20,901 bases of DNA from Branchiibius sp. NY16-3462-2 (GTDB lineage: Bacteria > Actinomycetota > Actinomycetes > Actinomycetales > Dermatophilaceae), in the NCBI RefSeq assembly GCF_001594145.1, contig NZ_LVCF01000050.1, forward strand, positions 1-20,901, given 5' to 3'. Both the position numbers and the translations under genes were made by a program. Shown piece after piece: positions 20,370-20,901 of this stretch. Below the pieces are notes generated by a model, which made no database searches, was not told the origin of the DNA, and saw only the letters and a list, made by a program, of their open reading frames with translations. Each line of letters opens with the position of its first letter. The stretch's first letter is position 1.

Positions 20370-20901
20370 GTGGCAAAGGTCCGGGTCCACGAGCTTGCGA
20401 AAGAGCTCGGAATCGGCAGCAAGGAACTACTGGCCTACCTGAAGGAGCAGGGCGAGTTCGTCAAGTCGGCGAGCTCGACCATCGAGGCTCCGGTAGTCCG
20501 CAAGATCAAGGAAAACCCGCCGGCGGCAGCGAAGGCTGCTGCGCCCGCGGCAACCAAGGCCGCACCAGCGAAGGCGACCCCGGCAAAGGCCACCCCGGCC
20601 AAGCCGACCGTGAAGCGGGCGCCGTCGGCACCCGCCCCCACCCAGCCTGAGACAACCGCGCCCGCGAAGACGGCGGAAACGGTCACGCCAGTGACCCCTG
20701 CGGCACCGGCAGCACCGGCAGCACCGGCGTCCAAGCCGGCTCCCGCACCGGCTGCCCCGGCTCCGGCCCCGGCCGCTTCGGCACCCGTCCAGTCGACGGA
20801 GCCCACCCCGGCAGCTGCTCCCGAGGCGCCCGCTGCTCGTGCGGCGACTTCCGGTAACTCCGGTCCGCGTCCCGGCCCGGCGGCCTCCCGGCCCTCCACT
20901 A
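20370..20901 (+). CDS. infB: Translation initiation factor IF-2, N-terminal part, runs off right edge
   Basis: Starts at GTG 20370, with GAGGAG at 20360-20365, and stays open to the window end (177 codons). The first 50 residues, AKVRVHELAKELGIGSKELL then AYLKEQGEFVKSASSTIEAP, are the conserved IF2 N-terminal subdomain. From about residue 52 the chain is a low-complexity Ala/Pro/Lys/Thr linker (AAPAKATPAKATPAKPTVKR, APAAPAAPASKPAPAPAAPA), normal for actinobacterial IF2, which has a long disordered N-terminal region before the GTPase. The GTP-binding domain that places initiator tRNA on the 30S subunit lies beyond the window. Confidence 0.94.
   Translation, partial: MAKVRVHELAKELGIGSKELLAYLKEQGEFVKSASSTIEAPVVRKIKENPPAAAKAAAPAATKAAPAKATPAKATPAKPTVKRAPSAPAPTQPETTAPAKTAETVTPVTPAAPAAPAAPASKPAPAPAAPAPAPAASAPVQSTEPTPAAAPEAPAARAATSGNSGPRPGPAASRPST
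20703..20729 (+). repeat. Short tandem repeat, 9-nt unit, in infB linker
   Basis: Three consecutive 9-mers, GCACCGGCA, GCACCGGCA and GCACCGGCG, encode Ala-Pro-Ala units in the IF2 linker. In-frame gain or loss of units would change linker length without breaking the gene. Confidence 0.6.

Noticed and set aside
1..20901. tRNA genes, CRISPR arrays, insertion sequences, riboswitches
   Set aside because: I looked for cloverleaf arms ending in CCA-like sequence, regularly spaced repeats, transposase frames with terminal repeats, and SAM-type leaders before the sulfur genes. None was seen. Low-scoring tRNAs could be missed by eye.

Overview
This window comes from a high-GC Gram-positive chromosome, most likely an actinobacterium of the Micrococcales (a Dermacoccaceae or Dermatophilaceae type of organism is my best guess). 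The evidence is the strong GC bias, frequent GTG starts, a DUF222/HNH-type gene at the left edge, DUF3817 and DUF4439 genes, an APS-reductase sulfate operon with the order known from Streptomyces (sir, small CxxC protein, cysH, cysC, cysD, cysN, ABC transporter), and a rimP-nusA-ylxR-infB cluster without an L7Ae-type gene. No phage, IS element, CRISPR array, tRNA or rRNA was seen.

Layout. 1-772 (-): 5' part of a DUF222 gene running off the left edge. 1046-1765 (+): YoaK/DUF1275 membrane protein, convergent with 1769-2248 (-), a secreted lamin-tail-domain protein. 2388-4151 (+): proS, followed by a hairpin. 4204-7475 (+): a LapA-domain membrane protein and a thiol-redox block made of a MauE/DoxX-type membrane protein and three DsbA-family paralogues. 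The first two DsbA copies are membrane-anchored. The third has no anchor and has lost an extra cysteine pair. 7479-9283 (-): a coupled pair, a DUF4439 ferritin-like lipoprotein and an APH(6)/hydroxyurea-type kinase. 9400-17577 (+): nine genes for assimilatory sulfate reduction and sulfur-compound uptake, nearly all joined by 4-nt start/stop overlaps. 17587-18099 (-): DUF3817 membrane protein. 18209 to the right edge (+): rimP, nusA, ylxR and the start of infB.

How the genes work together. CysDN adenylates sulfate to APS, the [4Fe-4S] CysH reduces APS to sulfite, and the sirohaem reductase takes sulfite to sulfide. CysC makes PAPS as a branch. The SsuABC-like importer probably supplies the sulfur compound. 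A near-perfect 10-bp inverted repeat overlaps the only obvious promoter region of this operon and is a candidate operator. The MauE/DsbA block looks like a disulfide-handling module in which most genes carry a -10-like hexamer 6-7 nt before the start codon, the hallmark of leaderless transcription.

Most notable points: the sulfur-operon operator candidate and its embedded zinc-ribbon microprotein, the tiered DsbA triplication with compartment-specific cysteine loss, and the infB leader with three chained micro-ORFs ending at a perfect hairpin. All functions are inferred by reading the sequence; no database search was run.
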